The notes: generated by a model not told the origin, from the letters alone. DNA of 64,000 nucleotides from Emiliania huxleyi CCMP1516 (GCF_000372725.1 NW_005199194.1:768722-832721), one strand, 5' to 3'; shown: positions 1 through 10,183, counted from the stretch's first letter. Program-made: numbers and translations.

Positions 1-121
1 ACCTACACGCCGCACGTCCGCACCCACCCACCCAGCACATGACCTCGAACCCACATCCCCTTTCGGGCCTTGCTTGCCAGCCTCCCTCCTCTGGCTCCTC
101 CGCGCCGCCTTTCAGCCACAG

Positions 122-2014
122 ATGATAGAGCAGCCGCCGGTTAGCTCGCGATCTCGCTACGCCTTCTTCTCCGTGACAGTGCTTCTCGCGGTGCTGCTCG
201 TCATCGTCTCGCATAGCCGAACAGCAGACTCCGGGGACGCTCTGAAGACGCTGGTCGCCGACTCGGATGAGTCGGCGCTGGGCAGCATCGCACATTTGGG
301 AAGCCGCCTAAGCTCCTTCAATCAGTGCATGGCTCTTCGAAACTCCTACTTCCTAAAGCTAGCCATCAACGAGTTTTTCGCGACGACGCTTTGGAGCGAT
401 ATTGACCCCGAGACGCCGGATGCCTCCATTGACCGCGACCCGTTTCCCGAGACCGAGCTGAGCGGGCCTCCGTTGGGATCCGGTTGTTTGCTCGCGTGTG
501 CAGAGAATCTGGGCGGAGAATTGCGCACGAACTGGCCGCAAGCCCTGTGGAGCCTCGGCGGCTGGCTGGGGGCAGAGAATGAGACTACTGGCGACTGGCT
601 GGGATCGGCGCTGGGCGGCTCTAACTTCCGCGAGGTGCATACTATTCACGACCTCGGCGGCTCGATTAATGGCGTCCAGGGACTCGAATTGGTCGACCTC
701 GATGTAAGTCCGGGGCATTCATGTCACCCCGCTGCGACGGCCTTCAATGTCACGGGCCGCCTCACGCTCGCCGTCGGGGCGGGGGCGCCCGATTTCGGCT
801 CAGCGCTGGGAAGTGCGATTGACGAGGCTCTCCTGAGCCGGCGGAAGCGGCGAGGCGAAGGTAAGCTGGAGATTCGTTCCGCTGTGGCTTCTCACTCCGT
901 CTGCAAGATTGGAGACGATGTGCGGCCCAACGCCTCGTTGGAGGTGGGTCCTCTAACGCTGGGCGCGTGGCTATACAACGTCACCCTCTCCTCGAGTTTC
1001 GCCATGTCCATCGCGGCATGCTCTGTGACGAGCATCAAGGTCAGCGATGTTGATGTGGGCTGGGAGGCGGCGTCGGTAGGGCACCGCGCAGGTCGGGACA
1101 TCCGCGGAGACGCCCCGTTTTCGTCCGTGCGGCTTGGGGCATACGGCGGCGGCTTGGGGCGTGTGTTCGACGACGACGACGATGAAAGCACCGATGACAA
1201 TGTCCGGGAGGCCGACTTGTGGGCGTCGGTGCAGAGCTTTGACCCGGGCGCGGCCGTGCGCACTCTCGATGGGCTATACATGCGGCCGCAGATCTCGGCG
1301 AGCTTGCAGTCGGCACTGAACCGGATCCTTTCAGATAGCCTGCCGACAGCCTTTCCAATGCTCTGCGACCGTGGGCCAGCTGAGGGCATGGGCGAGTATG
1401 CCAACAAGCTCGCCACGTCGTCTTCGGCCGCGGGCGCTGGACTCAAGGCAGGGTTCGGAAGCCGCTTCACGCGCCTATCAAAGGCGGGCGCCGAGCTTCG
1501 AGGCGCAGCCAGCACAGGCTGGCAGCAGAATCAGCAGAATGTTGCAGAGGGATGGGCAGACGTCCGCAGGGTGGCCTCGTACACGAGCTTCCTCGAGCAC
1601 GTGCAGCTGTTCAAGCAGCTCTCGAAGATGCAGCGGGACAGGCTGGTCGGGTCGCTCGAAGAGGTTGTGTACCAGCCCGGTGAGGACATCATCACCGAGG
1701 GCGAGGTCGGCACCCACTTCTACCTCATCGTCGAGGGCCAGGTCTCCGTGACGAAAGCAGGGCAGGAGGGCGTGCTCGCGCGTCGCTCGACGGGCGACTA
1801 CTTTGGAGAGCGCGCGCTAAGGACGGGCGAGAAGACGACGGCGACGGTAAGCGCGACAGGCGCTACGCCTGTTAGGCTCGTGCGGCTAGACCGGTGGGCC
1901 TATCAGCATATGCTCAGCCCGGTCGACGATCTGCTCCCACTGCGCAAGTACTCGTCTCCACCGACAGCCCCGCCGCTCGCTGCACTGCCCACCAAAGCTT
2001 GGTGGAGTTATTGA
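122..2014 (+). CDS. Membrane-anchored protein with C-terminal cyclic-nucleotide-binding domain
   Basis: A single open frame of about 630 residues. The frame opens at a TTG at 74, but the first ATG (122) precedes a short basic stretch and one hydrophobic segment (FFSVTVLLAVLLVIV, about residues 14-28), so a type II signal anchor is likely. The middle (about 90-330) has paired beta-rich stretches and Asn-X-Ser/Thr sites and faintly resembles lipid-binding BPI/SMP-type folds; that is only an impression. An acidic run of Asp follows. The C-terminal ~120 residues are a clear cyclic-nucleotide-binding domain of the cGMP-kinase type: VVYQPGEDIITEGEVGTHFY, then the phosphate-binding cassette FGERALRTGEKTTATV. 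No kinase or channel domain is attached, so it may be a regulatory or sensor protein. No introns are needed to read it. Confidence 0.75.
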   Translation: MIEQPPVSSRSRYAFFSVTVLLAVLLVIVSHSRTADSGDALKTLVADSDESALGSIAHLGSRLSSFNQCMALRNSYFLKLAINEFFATTLWSDIDPETPDASIDRDPFPETELSGPPLGSGCLLACAENLGGELRTNWPQALWSLGGWLGAENETTGDWLGSALGGSNFREVHTIHDLGGSINGVQGLELVDLDVSPGHSCHPAATAFNVTGRLTLAVGAGAPDFGSALGSAIDEALLSRRKRRGEGKLEIRSAVASHSVCKIGDDVRPNASLEVGPLTLGAWLYNVTLSSSFAMSIAACSVTSIKVSDVDVGWEAASVGHRAGRDIRGDAPFSSVRLGAYGGGLGRVFDDDDDESTDDNVREADLWASVQSFDPGAAVRTLDGLYMRPQISASLQSALNRILSDSLPTAFPMLCDRGPAEGMGEYANKLATSSSAAGAGLKAGFGSRFTRLSKAGAELRGAASTGWQQNQQNVAEGWADVRRVASYTSFLEHVQLFKQLSKMQRDRLVGSLEEVVYQPGEDIITEGEVGTHFYLIVEGQVSVTKAGQEGVLARRSTGDYFGERALRTGEKTTATVSATGATPVRLVRLDRWAYQHMLSPVDDLLPLRKYSSPPTAPPLAALPTKAWWSY

Positions 2015-2191
2015 CGCTGACGGCAGAATGGGGAGCGACGGGACGCGGCTCGAGAGACGACTCCCGCGAAAGCACGGCTGGCATCCGTGGCGTGGGGCTC
2101 AGTGTTGTGCGAGGGAGTTTTGTTGTAAAATTCTGTCGTCTGTGACGCGCAGAAGTTGTACAGTGTCCATGTGGCGGACAGGTTGCTCAGT

Positions 2192-3463
2192 ATGGAAGGC
2201 CTCCCTGCTAACCTCTCCGAGCGGGACGTCCGCATCCATTCCCGCCTGGCGCCAGTCGTTAAGCGCCTATGGTGCAGAGCAATCAACTACTGCAATGGCT
2301 CCTACGGCGGCGTGCATGTAGGCGCTCTCCAAGCGAAGAGCTCTGAGGTCGTCCGCTCCGGGCTGCTGACGACGAAAAGTACCTCAGCTTCGTGGCAGCC
2401 GGGGACCGTCAGGTGCTGGCGGCTGCACATTCTGCCCGTCATCGAGGCGTTGCACGAGGTGGGGTTCCACACGCAGGACAGGCCGCTCAACATCTTCAGC
2501 TTTGGCATCTTCATGGGCGACAGCCTGTACTTCTACCGCAGGCACTTTCCGGACGCCTGGATGACGAGCTTTGACTCGTTCGTGGGCCTGCCGAGCGAAA
2601 GCCCGGGCGAGCTGCAGCGCGCCACGTGGATCCGTGGCACATTTAAGGTCGACGAGAATCAGGTCATGTCTCGGCTGACAGCAGATGGCTTTGGCGGCAG
2701 CAGGCACAACCGGCTGGTGAAGGGTTTCTTCAACGAGAGCCTCACGCCATCGCTGGCCAGCGAGCTTCGTACCGCCGACGTCGTCGACGTCGACTCCGAC
2801 ATCTACATCAGCGCGTATCAGGCGCTCGACTGGGTCTTCACGCACGGGCTGGCGAGGCGTGGCACGCTGGTCGTGTACGACGACTTCATGGACTATACGT
2901 GCGCAGCCAAGCTGGGGCAGAGCAGCTTTGATCAGACCGATTGGCAGGCCGCGGCCAACGCCATGAGCATTGGCCTCTACAATGCTGGTGGCAAGACGTC
3001 GGATCTCTGGAAGGCACGCGCCGCCGCCGTGAGAGCTGGCAACTTCCCTGGCCTCTTCGAAGGCGGCGAGCCCAAGGCGCACCGCGAGATCGCCGCCAAG
3101 CACAAGGTGCGCTTCATGTGCCTGGCGGGATCTTGCGCGCCGCTTACCTCATTGGGTAGGTCCGCATGCGACCCGCACCACGCCTTTGGAGCTATCTTTG
3201 TCGTGCTGTCGATCGGTTTGGGCGAGGGGACGCACGGCGTGCGCTTGACGCACAAGGACCTGACCAAGTTTCGTCATAGGGAGCAGGGGTGCTCCTTTGT
3301 ATCGCGGACGAGGTTCACGCTGAGCGGCGAGGTGCGCGCCAACCGCGACGGCAGCGGCGACCAGCTCACAGATGCAGCGCTCGCGATTCGGCACAGATAT
3401 CGAAACCGCACGGACTGGTTACGGATCGCCGAAGGAAAGATGAGACATGCCAAGGGCAAATAG
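2192..3463 (+). CDS. TylF/macrocin-O-methyltransferase-like protein
   Basis: Reads as a class I SAM-dependent methyltransferase of the TylF/MycF type, a family that O-methylates sugars or small molecules using a metal-binding aspartate cluster. Visible motifs are the glycine segment NIFSFGIFMGDSLYF, the acidic strand SFDSFVGLP, then VDVDSDIYISAYQALDWVF and VVYDDF, where the aspartates match the metal/SAM positions of the family. The frame opens at TTG 2156; ATG 2192 is preferred. A GTAGGT donor-like site at about 3154 (after SCAPLTSLG) could start an intron, so the last ~100 residues are less certain. The stop overlaps the start of the RCC1 frame by 17 bases, which suggests that one of the two gene ends is not correctly placed. 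A copy of a dispersed repeat lies just upstream (2104-2140). Confidence 0.75.
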   Translation: MEGLPANLSERDVRIHSRLAPVVKRLWCRAINYCNGSYGGVHVGALQAKSSEVVRSGLLTTKSTSASWQPGTVRCWRLHILPVIEALHEVGFHTQDRPLNIFSFGIFMGDSLYFYRRHFPDAWMTSFDSFVGLPSESPGELQRATWIRGTFKVDENQVMSRLTADGFGGSRHNRLVKGFFNESLTPSLASELRTADVVDVDSDIYISAYQALDWVFTHGLARRGTLVVYDDFMDYTCAAKLGQSSFDQTDWQAAANAMSIGLYNAGGKTSDLWKARAAAVRAGNFPGLFEGGEPKAHREIAAKHKVRFMCLAGSCAPLTSLGRSACDPHHAFGAIFVVLSIGLGEGTHGVRLTHKDLTKFRHREQGCSFVSRTRFTLSGEVRANRDGSGDQLTDAALAIRHRYRNRTDWLRIAEGKMRHAKGK

Positions 3464-5024
3464 CACCAGAATGGCCGCTGGGGGGTGGCGTGCTGCGACA
3501 GCCCCGCCAACATCGCTCGCGTCGCTGCCGGGACTGCTCGGGCACGGCGAGGGTGTGGCGCGGCTGAACACGCCGACCCGCCTCCCCTCCCCGCTGGGTG
3601 GCGAGCGCGTCGTGAGCGTGTCGGCGGGATCAGGCCACAGCCTCGCCCTCGCTGCCAACGGCAGTGTCTGGAGCTGGGGCGTTGGAAGGTTCGGCCAGCT
3701 GGGCCACGGCGACGAGCAGCACCAGTGGCAGCCCGAGAAGATCGAGGCCTTGACGGGCCAGCGCGTCATCGCCGTGTCGGCTGGGTCTCTGCACAGCCTC
3801 GCCCTCGCCGCCGACGGCGCCGTTTGGAGCTGGGGCGATGGAGGTGCGGGCCGGTTGGGCCACGGCGACGGGCAGACCCAGCTGCTGCCCAAGTGAATCG
3901 AGGCGTTGGTAGGGCGGCGCGTCGTCGCCGTGTCGGCTGGATACGTCCATAGCCTCGCCCTCACCGCCGACGGAGCCGTTTGGAGCTGGGGCGATGGAGC
4001 CTCTGGCCAGCTGGGCCACGGCGACGAGCAGCGCCAGCTGCTGCCCAAGAAGGTCGAGGCGTTGGCGGGGCAGCGCGCCATCGGTGTGTCGGCTGGAGCC
4101 GCGCACAGCATCGCCCTCACCGCCGACGGCGCTCTCTGGAGCTGGGGCTTTGGAGGCGGGGGCCAGTTGGGCCACGGCGACGAGCAGCACCAGCTGCTGC
4201 CCAAGAAGATCGAGGCCTTGGCGGGGAAGCGCGTCGTCGCCGTGTCGGCGGGAACATACCACAGCCTCGCCACTACCGCCGACGGCGCCGTCTGGAACTG
4301 GGGCCGTGGACACGCTGGCGTCTTGGGCCACGGCGACGAGCAGGAGCAGCTGCTGCCCAAGAAGGTCGATGCCTTTGCTGGCCAGCGCGTCGCCGCCGTG
4401 CTGGCGGGAGAGGACCACAGCCTCGCCATCACCGCCAACGGCGCCGTCTTTACCTGGGGCCAGGGCGAGGGCGGCCTCGGCCACGGAGAGGACCTGTCGA
4501 ACCAGCTGCTGCCCAAGAAGGTCGAGGCGTGGGCGCAGCGGTGGTTAGCTAGCGAGGGAGGGTGGGTGCAGCAGTGGTGGCGGAAGCCGCGGTGGAGCGA
4601 GGTAGGAGGAGACGCAGCGCCGCGGCGCGGTGCGCACTCCCACTCGTGCTGCCTGGGCAGTCGACGTGGCGCGGCAGGGTGCGCTCGAGACTGGGATCTA
4701 GATCAATTGATCTGGATTGATGAGATGGAAGCACCGAGACAGTCTCTCGTGTCTCGTGTGAGTGTCTCGAGACTCGAGAGATCTCGACCTCTCGTACTCT
4801 CGAGCGCGAGCGTGGAGCGAGGCGGTCTTCTGAGATGCATCTCACCCTTCGCGAGCGGCTGTCTCTGTGTTCCTGTTCGTGGCTCTGGTTGCCAATTTGG
4901 GGGCTTGAGGCGGGCGCCGGGCGCCGGGCGGGTGTCGGAGGAGGGGAATATTCAGACGGCGGCTTTTGTGGCGAGGACGACGGCTTCTAAGGAAGCCGTC
5001 ATCTGCGCCTTGTCTGTCGATTAA
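3447..5024 (+). CDS. RCC1-repeat beta-propeller protein, interrupted by in-frame TGA
   Basis: Six consecutive RCC1 repeats of about 52 residues (VSAG..HSLAL.ADGAVWSWG...GQLGHGDE..QLLPKK.EAL.G.R) run from about 3600 to 4545, preceded by a half repeat (LGHGEGVARL...), which matches a seven-bladed propeller. RCC1 propellers act as Ran exchange factors or as protein-binding scaffolds; nothing here shows which. The reading frame is broken by TGA at 3894-3896 at the place where other repeats have AAG (QLLPK-stop-IEAL versus QLLPKKIEAL), and the frame then continues unchanged. The downstream piece opens at TTG, not ATG. Repeats are nearly identical in DNA with a ~156-base period, so recent internal duplication is likely. 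The end beyond 4553 (Trp/Arg-rich) is probably not part of the domain. A second ATG at 3471 is an equally good start. Confidence 0.7.
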
Positions 5025-5274
5025 CGAAAATTCTTTTGGTACCATCTTGCGCGTGCCGCCATGTCGCGGGCGACGCGGCCCCGTCGTGGACGGTGCCGGC
5101 TTCACCGCGCCCACCAGCCCCGCTTGCCGTACCCGTGCGGGTGGGGCGGCGGCCCTTCGTGCGGCGGGGGGCCCGCGTGCCGCCCCTGGGCCTGCCACCC
5201 CTGCGGCCCGGGGAAGCCTACGAGCCGAGGTTGCAAACAGTGAGCACGTGCGCCCGGGGAGGAAGGGGTGGGTG

Positions 5275-5283
5275 GGGGGGGGA

Positions 5284-5346
<63 letters not shown>

Positions 5347-5495
5347 GGGGGGAGGGCGAAACCTGCGAGATCTCTCTCGGCTGTCTCTCGGCTGTCTCTC
5401 GGCTCTGCCCCGGCTCTGCCCCGGCTCTCCCTCGGCTGTCTCTCGGCTGTCTCTCGGCTGTCTCTCGGCTGTCTCTCGGCTCTCTCTCTCAAGCT
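5275..5495. repeat. (AG)n microsatellite, G tract and CTCGGCTGT minisatellite
   Basis: An (AG)n run at about 5283-5335 passes into a G tract (5336-5352). From about 5372 to 5485 a short unit CTCGGCTGTCT repeats, with CTCGGCTCTGCCC variants. The same CTCGGCT core fills introns elsewhere in the window (12.7 kb and 51.7 kb), so this may be intronic or relic intron filler. Between 4553 and 5489 no gene is supported. Confidence 0.85.
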
Positions 5496-6718
5496 CTCTC
5501 TCGCAGGCCTGGCGTGTGCGAGACAGCGCCCGCAGTACACGCCAGCGGCGACCTGCCCGTGATGCAGCCGCCGCCTCCGTAGCCGCCGCCTCCGTAGCCG
5601 CCGCCGCCGCAGCGCGGTCGATCCTTGCCCCCCCTCGCCGCGCCTCTAGCTAGATGGTGGTCCGGCGCCTCGGACGACAAAGACACGTCGTCCGCCTGAG
5701 GCAAGGGTGAGGTAACCTTCTCCACACACACACACGAGGTGGTGGGGCAAGGGCCAGGCTGGTCCCTCGCGACTCCACGTCTAGACGACAGGAGCCCCGC
5801 GGCATTCAAAGTGCAAGGCCCGGTGCGCGTGGGTGAGCGGTGTGTGTGTGAGTCGTCCACCTGCTCGTCGGTGACGCCCTCGGCAGCGCTGTCCACCACG
5901 CCGCCCGCCGCCGCGGCTGCCTACCCGGAAGGCTCCGAGAAGGGTCGCGGAAAGTTCCGGTCGGGTGTTGGAGCGCCGGCCGCCGCCGCGAGCCTCCGCG
6001 GCCGCCTCCTCCTCTGCCCGCCGCGCCTCCTCCGCCGCCTTGGACTGCTCCTGCGAGGCGGGGGCCGGGGGGGCGTGGGGAGGGGAGGGAGGGCGGGCGG
6101 GCGGGGAGGGAGTCTCGAGGTGGACAGAGAGAGGGGAGAGGAGGGAGAGGAGGAGGGAGGGAGGGAGGGAGGGAGGGAGGGAGGGAGGGAGGGAGGGAGG
6201 GAGCGACGAGAGGGGAGAGGAGGGACGCTAGGGGGGGAGGCTGCGTGCCCCCGCGCCTGCTTCTCTTTCTCGAGCTTGAGGATCTCCTTGAGCTTGAAGT
6301 AGAGGAGGCTCTTCTTCTTCTTAAGCGCGTCCAGATCCTCCTGCATCTCCGCAATGTACTCCTCCGACGGCACCTCCTCCGCCCTCCGCCTCTCCTCCTC
6401 TCTCTTCGCTTCGGCCGCCACCGCCGCCGCCGCAGCCGCCTCGGCGGCAGCTTTGCTCCTCTCCGCGCCGGCGTCGCCGTTCTGCTGCGGCGCGTGCGCC
6501 GCGCCCGCCGCGCCGTTTGTGCCCGCGCCGCCATGCTCAGCCACAGCCTCAGCAGCAGCTGCAGCTGCCGCCGCCGCCTCGGCTGACGCCGCCGCCTCGG
6601 CCTCGGCGCGGCGGCGCGCCTCGATGCTCTCGCGCACGATGTCGGCCATCCGCTGGTACTTTGGCTCGGGCGGCTGCTTGGATTGCTGCTTGAAGGTCCG
6701 GTTTCGAACGCGCTTCAT
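5489..6718 (-). CDS. Alanine-rich coiled-coil protein with Gly-rich tail (four exons)
   Basis: Exon 1 starts at ATG 6718 (MKRVRNRTFKQQSKQ) and encodes two Ala/Glu/Arg helices and a Lys-rich coiled coil (LDALKKKKSLLYFKLKEILK, about residues 135-160), ending at 6257. The next exon begins at 6050 (EQSKAAEEARRAEEEAAAEA...) after a GC-AG intron full of a CCCT array. A third exon from about 5937 reads AAAAGGVVDSAAEGVTDEQ. After a 165-base introner-like intron (5696-5860) the last exon reads ADDVSLSSEAPDHHLARG and a GGGGYGGGGY tail. The joins keep one frame. The intron before the third exon starts with a copy of that exon's first bases (GCGGCCGCGG versus GCAGCCGCGG). No family is recognised; a nuclear or splicing-related role would be guesswork. 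Confidence 0.6.
5696..5860 (-). mobile_element. Introner-like element family A, copy 1 (acts as intron)
   Basis: On the minus strand it starts GTGGACGAC after ...GACGAGCAG and ends CCTTGCCTCAG before GCGGACGACGTG, so the insertion is bordered by a 12-base near-identical duplication (CAGGTGGACGAC / CAGGCGGACGAC). It contains the family core (CTCGCGACTCCACGTCT on the plus strand, then AGGAGCCCC.CGGCATTCAAA and GTGCAAGGCCCGGTGCG). Removing it joins TDEQ to ADDVSL in frame. Confidence 0.8.
6051..6256 (-). repeat. Intron filled with a (GGGA)n/(CCCT)n array
   Basis: The plus strand shows an almost pure GGGA tetranucleotide array from about 6148 to 6204, bordered by G-rich sequence. On the minus strand this is a long pyrimidine tract leading to CCTCGCAG, a strong splice acceptor. 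The donor side is CAG followed by GCGCGGG, a GC donor. Confidence 0.75.
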
Positions 6719-6769
6719 ATAGGCGGTGCGAGAGTCAAGCCCCGCGTGCCGTGCCGCCGCACCCTGTTC

Positions 6770-6900
6770 TCGAGGTGGATATCCTTTGGCCGCGCCTCAG
6801 CGACAAAAGAATTCGTTCCTTGGCCGCGTGGTGGCGGCGTGCCGTCCTCCATCCCTCCCTTGGGTTGTCTGTTTTCTTTCTTTCTTTCTTTCTGTTTGCG
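6770..6900 (+). repeat. Dispersed repeat (GGTGGATATCCTTTGGCCGC plus GTGGTGGCGGCGTGCCGTC...CTTTC type)
   Basis: Two repeat modules are joined. The first (TTCTCGAGGTGGATATCCTT...) recurs at 10213-10263 and, inverted, at 46883-46937. The second (GTGGCGGCGTGCCGTCCTCC, then TCCCTTGGGTTGTCTGTTTT and a CTTT run) recurs at 17240, 35787, 40630, 57388 and inverted at 46950 and 62042. It lies just upstream of the coiled-coil gene on the opposite strand. Confidence 0.8.
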
Positions 6901-6999
6901 TTGAGGAGCGAACCGAGCCGCCGGGTATCCGTTTCCTTTCCGTGTTTCCTGCTCGTTTCCCTACAACACCCTCTAGTTTCCTCGGGAAACCCCGGGGAA

Positions 7000-7340
7000 A
7001 CTCCGTGGAATTCGTCATTTTGGGGGGGCTCTGAGCCGTGTCTGAGGCTGTTTTGGGGCCAAAATCGGCAAAATACCGGGTATTTTGCGGGTATACCTGG
7101 AAAACCCCGGTATACCTGGAAAATACCTGGGTATCGTGCCGATTTCCTCAATTTTGCCCCAGATTTTGCCCCAGACCAGCTCTCAGACTCAGGGAAACTC
7201 GCGAGTTTCCCGAGGGAAACTCGAGAGAAACAGAATGGAGCACCAAACACCCTCTGGTTTCCCTGGAAACTTCCGGAAACGCAAAGTGCTGGGGACCCTC
7301 TGGTTTCCCTCTGGGTTGCCGGAAACCCTCGGACAGGCCA
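7000..7340. repeat. Local short repeats (GGTATACCTGGAAAA and GGTTTCCCT motifs), no gene
   Basis: The stretch is full of short imperfect repeats: CGGGTAT, GGTATACCTGGAAAA, and several copies of ACCCTCTGGTTTCC and its complement. It is less GC-rich than its surroundings. Open frames here have no family features and look fortuitous. Confidence 0.5.
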
Positions 7341-7369
7341 AACGTGCCCCCGCCCCGGAGCAGCAGAGG

Positions 7370-7661
7370 CTCCGTGGTGCCCACGGCTCTCCTCGCCAAG
7401 CCGAGCGGGCCTGGCCCGGGGGAGCAGCCTCTGGCGGCGTGGATAGCGGCCGCGGGAGTCGCCCTCGTCGCCCTTGCTGCGCTCGCGGTCGTCCTAATTG
7501 CGGGGGCGTGGCGCCGCGCGAGCTCTGCTCACGCGCGGCCGCTCGCTCCAGCGCGGGACGAGTCGAGCTACGTCGGCCTCTGGCCGCACACGCTTAGGCT
7601 TCCACACAAACAGACCTCACAGCACACAGGTCTGGGGACCCTAGTGATGTCCACTCCCTAA
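7370..7661 (+). CDS. Possible C-terminal exon of a membrane protein
   Basis: One frame encodes a clean hydrophobic segment (AAWIAAAGVALVALAALAVV) followed by a basic stretch (AWRRASSAHARPLAPARDES), as in the membrane-spanning end of a type I or tail-anchored protein. A splice-acceptor-like site lies just before it. No upstream exon can be tied to it and no family is recognised, so this may be chance in GC-rich DNA. Confidence 0.3.
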
Positions 7662-8440
7662 CGTCCCCGTCCCCGCCGTCGCCCGTGCCTCGGTTCGCGT
7701 CATCGGTAGCGTCTCCGTTGCCCCCTCGTGCTCCGCCGTCGCCCTCTCTGCTCGGGCCGTTCGCGATTTCGCTCCTCCTGCGTGTCGCCCCTCCGTCGCT
7801 CCTCCCCTGCCTTCGTCGTCATCGTCGCTGTCGCGAAAGCCCTCCGGTCCCTCGATTCCCTCGTCTATCCCCTCCGCTGCGTCGTCCCAGTTTATATCCT
7901 CATCCTCTGTGCGCGTTGTCGTTCCCTCCCCCTCTCCATCGTTGTCGCCTCTGTCGACTGCGGCGCTGCCTCTTCCCTCGCCTCCGTCCTCCTCGTCTCG
8001 CCTGCCGTCGTCCCGTGTCTCCTCGTCCTCGCCATCGCCTTGGCCGTTGTCTACCTGTTCATCGTGTCCCCGGCCGCTTCTGGCATCGCCGTGGGGTTTC
8101 CTCTCTCCCCCTTTCCTCCCTGCCCCTCTCGCTGTCTGGTGTTAATGGACCCCCTTCCTCTCCCTCGCCACCGTCACCGTCACCATCCCGCCCGTCGCTC
8201 CCGCCCTCCATCCCCGCCGCCCTTTGTCTCACACTCGTCTCTCACCGCCACAAGTGCCGCCGCCGTCAGCGTCGCCATGGCCGCTGCCGTCGCCAGGCGG
8301 GCGAGCGAGGAGCTCCATGTGAGTGTGTGACTGGAGGCTGTTGCTTCCGTTTTAGCGCATTATTGACGTAGCGGAAACGCCCAGGTAAAGCCGTATTCGA
8401 ATACCAAACGGGCTTATGCCTGCAGGGGAGAGACTGGCGC
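7662..8440. other. Pyrimidine-rich low-complexity stretch, no gene seen
   Basis: Long runs of CTCC/CGTC give Pro/Ser/Arg-only frames on the plus strand. No motif, splice pattern or composition change supports a coding region. Confidence 0.5.
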
Positions 8441-8590
8441 GCACACTAGCACACACACCGGCACACCACCGGAGAGCCGCCTAAGCGACTCCGTTAAGAG
8501 CGGCGATGCACACTCTCCGTGCACAATGTCTCTCTCCCCGCATGCACCATGCTAGCTCGTTCGTTGCTTCACCGTCTGCCACGCCCTAGG
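8440..8590 (+). repeat. Dispersed repeat containing CCTAAGCGACTCCGTTAAGA, copy 1
   Basis: The sequence GCCGCCTAAGCGACTCCGTT, then AACGGCAATGCAC and CGTGCACAATG...CTAGCTCGTTCACCGTCTGCC is shared with 35921-36020 and 45107-45200. Copy 1 holds small insertions relative to the others. It abuts the 3' end of the F-box gene. Confidence 0.8.
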
Positions 8591-10183
8591 CGGCGAGGGC
8601 GGGGGGGGGGGAAGGGGGGGAGATGGCGGTGGCGGATAGACAGCCGTTGCGACAGAGCTCTCCGAGGTCGGATGCCGCACGAGTCCTCACCTCATCGGGG
8701 ACGTGCCACCAACAGCCGCGGCTGAAGTCGCGCGCTCGCGTTGAGGCTGCGCAAGCGCGTGCGACAACACACGTGATGCCCTCGGTGCCACCCACGCCGA
8801 GCCCCATCTCCTCCTCACGGCGCACGAGCCACGTCAGGGCTTTGCGCAGCGGAGCGCACTGATGCGAACGCATGCCCGCCCACTGCTTCTGTTCCCACCC
8901 CTGCCGCATGCGCTCGGCGCGCGCCTCCGCCGCCAGGAGATTGCGCGCCACCGCCTCGAGGCCGCCGCGGCGCAGCACCACCGCCAGCCAACTTGGGTGG
9001 TCTTCGGCTATGAGCAGGCCAGTGCCGCGATCGTCATCTGGCGGGGACACAGTGGCCGTGGTGGGATGGCGGCTGCTCGCGAGCCAGAGCAGCAGCCGCG
9101 CCGCACGCGACGCAGCGACCGCCGCCCGCATCGCGCCATTGCTACCGATGCAGATGGCGCCGTCGGAGAAGCGCGCGGTAGCGTCGAGGAGACGCACCAC
9201 TCGGTCGATCCAGAGGGAGTGCGTTGCGCGGTCGCGCGGAAGGGGCGCCGAGCCACCACGCGCCGGGCGCTCCTCACTCCTCTCCTCGATTAGACCACCC
9301 AATATACCCGCCGTGTCAGTGACGGCATCGACGGTGGCGGTGGCGGCGGCGGCGGCGCGGCGGTGACGGCGGGACGGTTTTGGCGAGAAGATCACTGACG
9401 CCTTGCCACGCGCGCACACGTCCATGAGGTGGTCGATGGCGGCGAGCAGCGCATCGACGACCGAGGGCAGCGGTGGCGCGCCCACGGCCTCGCGGAGAAG
9501 CGAGGCGCGGCCAAGGTGGCGGGCTGCACCGAGCGACGCTCTGAGCAGCACCAGCTTGGAGTCGTCGGCACACGCACCACCATGGCGTAGGTTGGCAAGG
9601 AGCAGCGGCACGATACCGGCGTTGACCGTGCTGCGCATCACAGCATCGTCTACAAGGGCGCCCTGCGGGATGAGCTGAGCCTCTGCAGCACGTCGCAGCC
9701 CACCAACTGCACGGCGGTACGGCCAGCGTGCTCGGTCAGCGCGGCGACCAGCGTTGGCACCACGGCCGCGGCCATCAGCTGCGCCCGAGTCGTCTCGCGC
9801 TGTTCCAGAAGCGCCGTCTCCTGCTCCGTGTCGGGTGTGCCACGCTTTATCCGCGCCAGCGCGCTGCGCAGCCGTCGCAAGCACGCCTCCGTCACTCGCG
9901 CCGAGCGAATTCCGCGCGCCTGGCACTGCGCGAGCAACCTCAGAGCCTCGAGCGGCTCAGCACTGCACAATGCGAATGGTTTTGGCTCTTCAAGCCAGTC
10001 CTCCGCTTGAGCGTTCTGCCAATCCCGGCATGTGGACGCGGCGTGGAAGTAGTCGGCCAGCGGTAGGTGAGCGAATATGGTTGGCAGCAGGTCAGCAGAG
10101 AGCAGGACACTCTCGATAGGGCTCTCGAATTTGCCCGTTTCATCGCTGTCGCGGCTTGTGCGCTCGGAGACACAGGCGAGCAT
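8586..10183 (-). CDS. F-box protein with armadillo-like repeats, frame break inside
   Basis: Starts at ATG 10183 (MLACVSERTSRDSDETG). An F-box follows (ESVLLSADLLPTIFAHLPLA then DYFHAASTCRDWQNA), the module that binds Skp1 in SCF ubiquitin ligases. Helical armadillo-like units come next (VVPTLVAALTEHAGRTAVQL, then AGIVPLLLANLRHGGACADD and DGAICIGSNGAMRAAVAAS), which would hold substrates. The stop is TAG at 8586-8588. Between about 9665 and 9705 the frame shifts by one base: VGCDVLQRL is in one frame and QLIPQGALVDDAV in the next, with no room for a normal intron. Either an assembly error or a young pseudogene explains this. The stretch upstream of the start is a dispersed repeat (10213-10263), so the promoter would lie in repeat DNA. 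Confidence 0.65.

Noticed and set aside
3894-3896. Selenocysteine at the RCC1 in-frame TGA
   Set aside because: Other repeats have lysine at this loop position, no catalytic cysteine is expected in RCC1, and no SECIS-like structure was recognised downstream.
5036-5653. Plus-strand Arg/Glu repeat protein
   Set aside because: The frame is carried by the AG microsatellite and the CTCGGCTGT array; the convincing exon here is on the minus strand.
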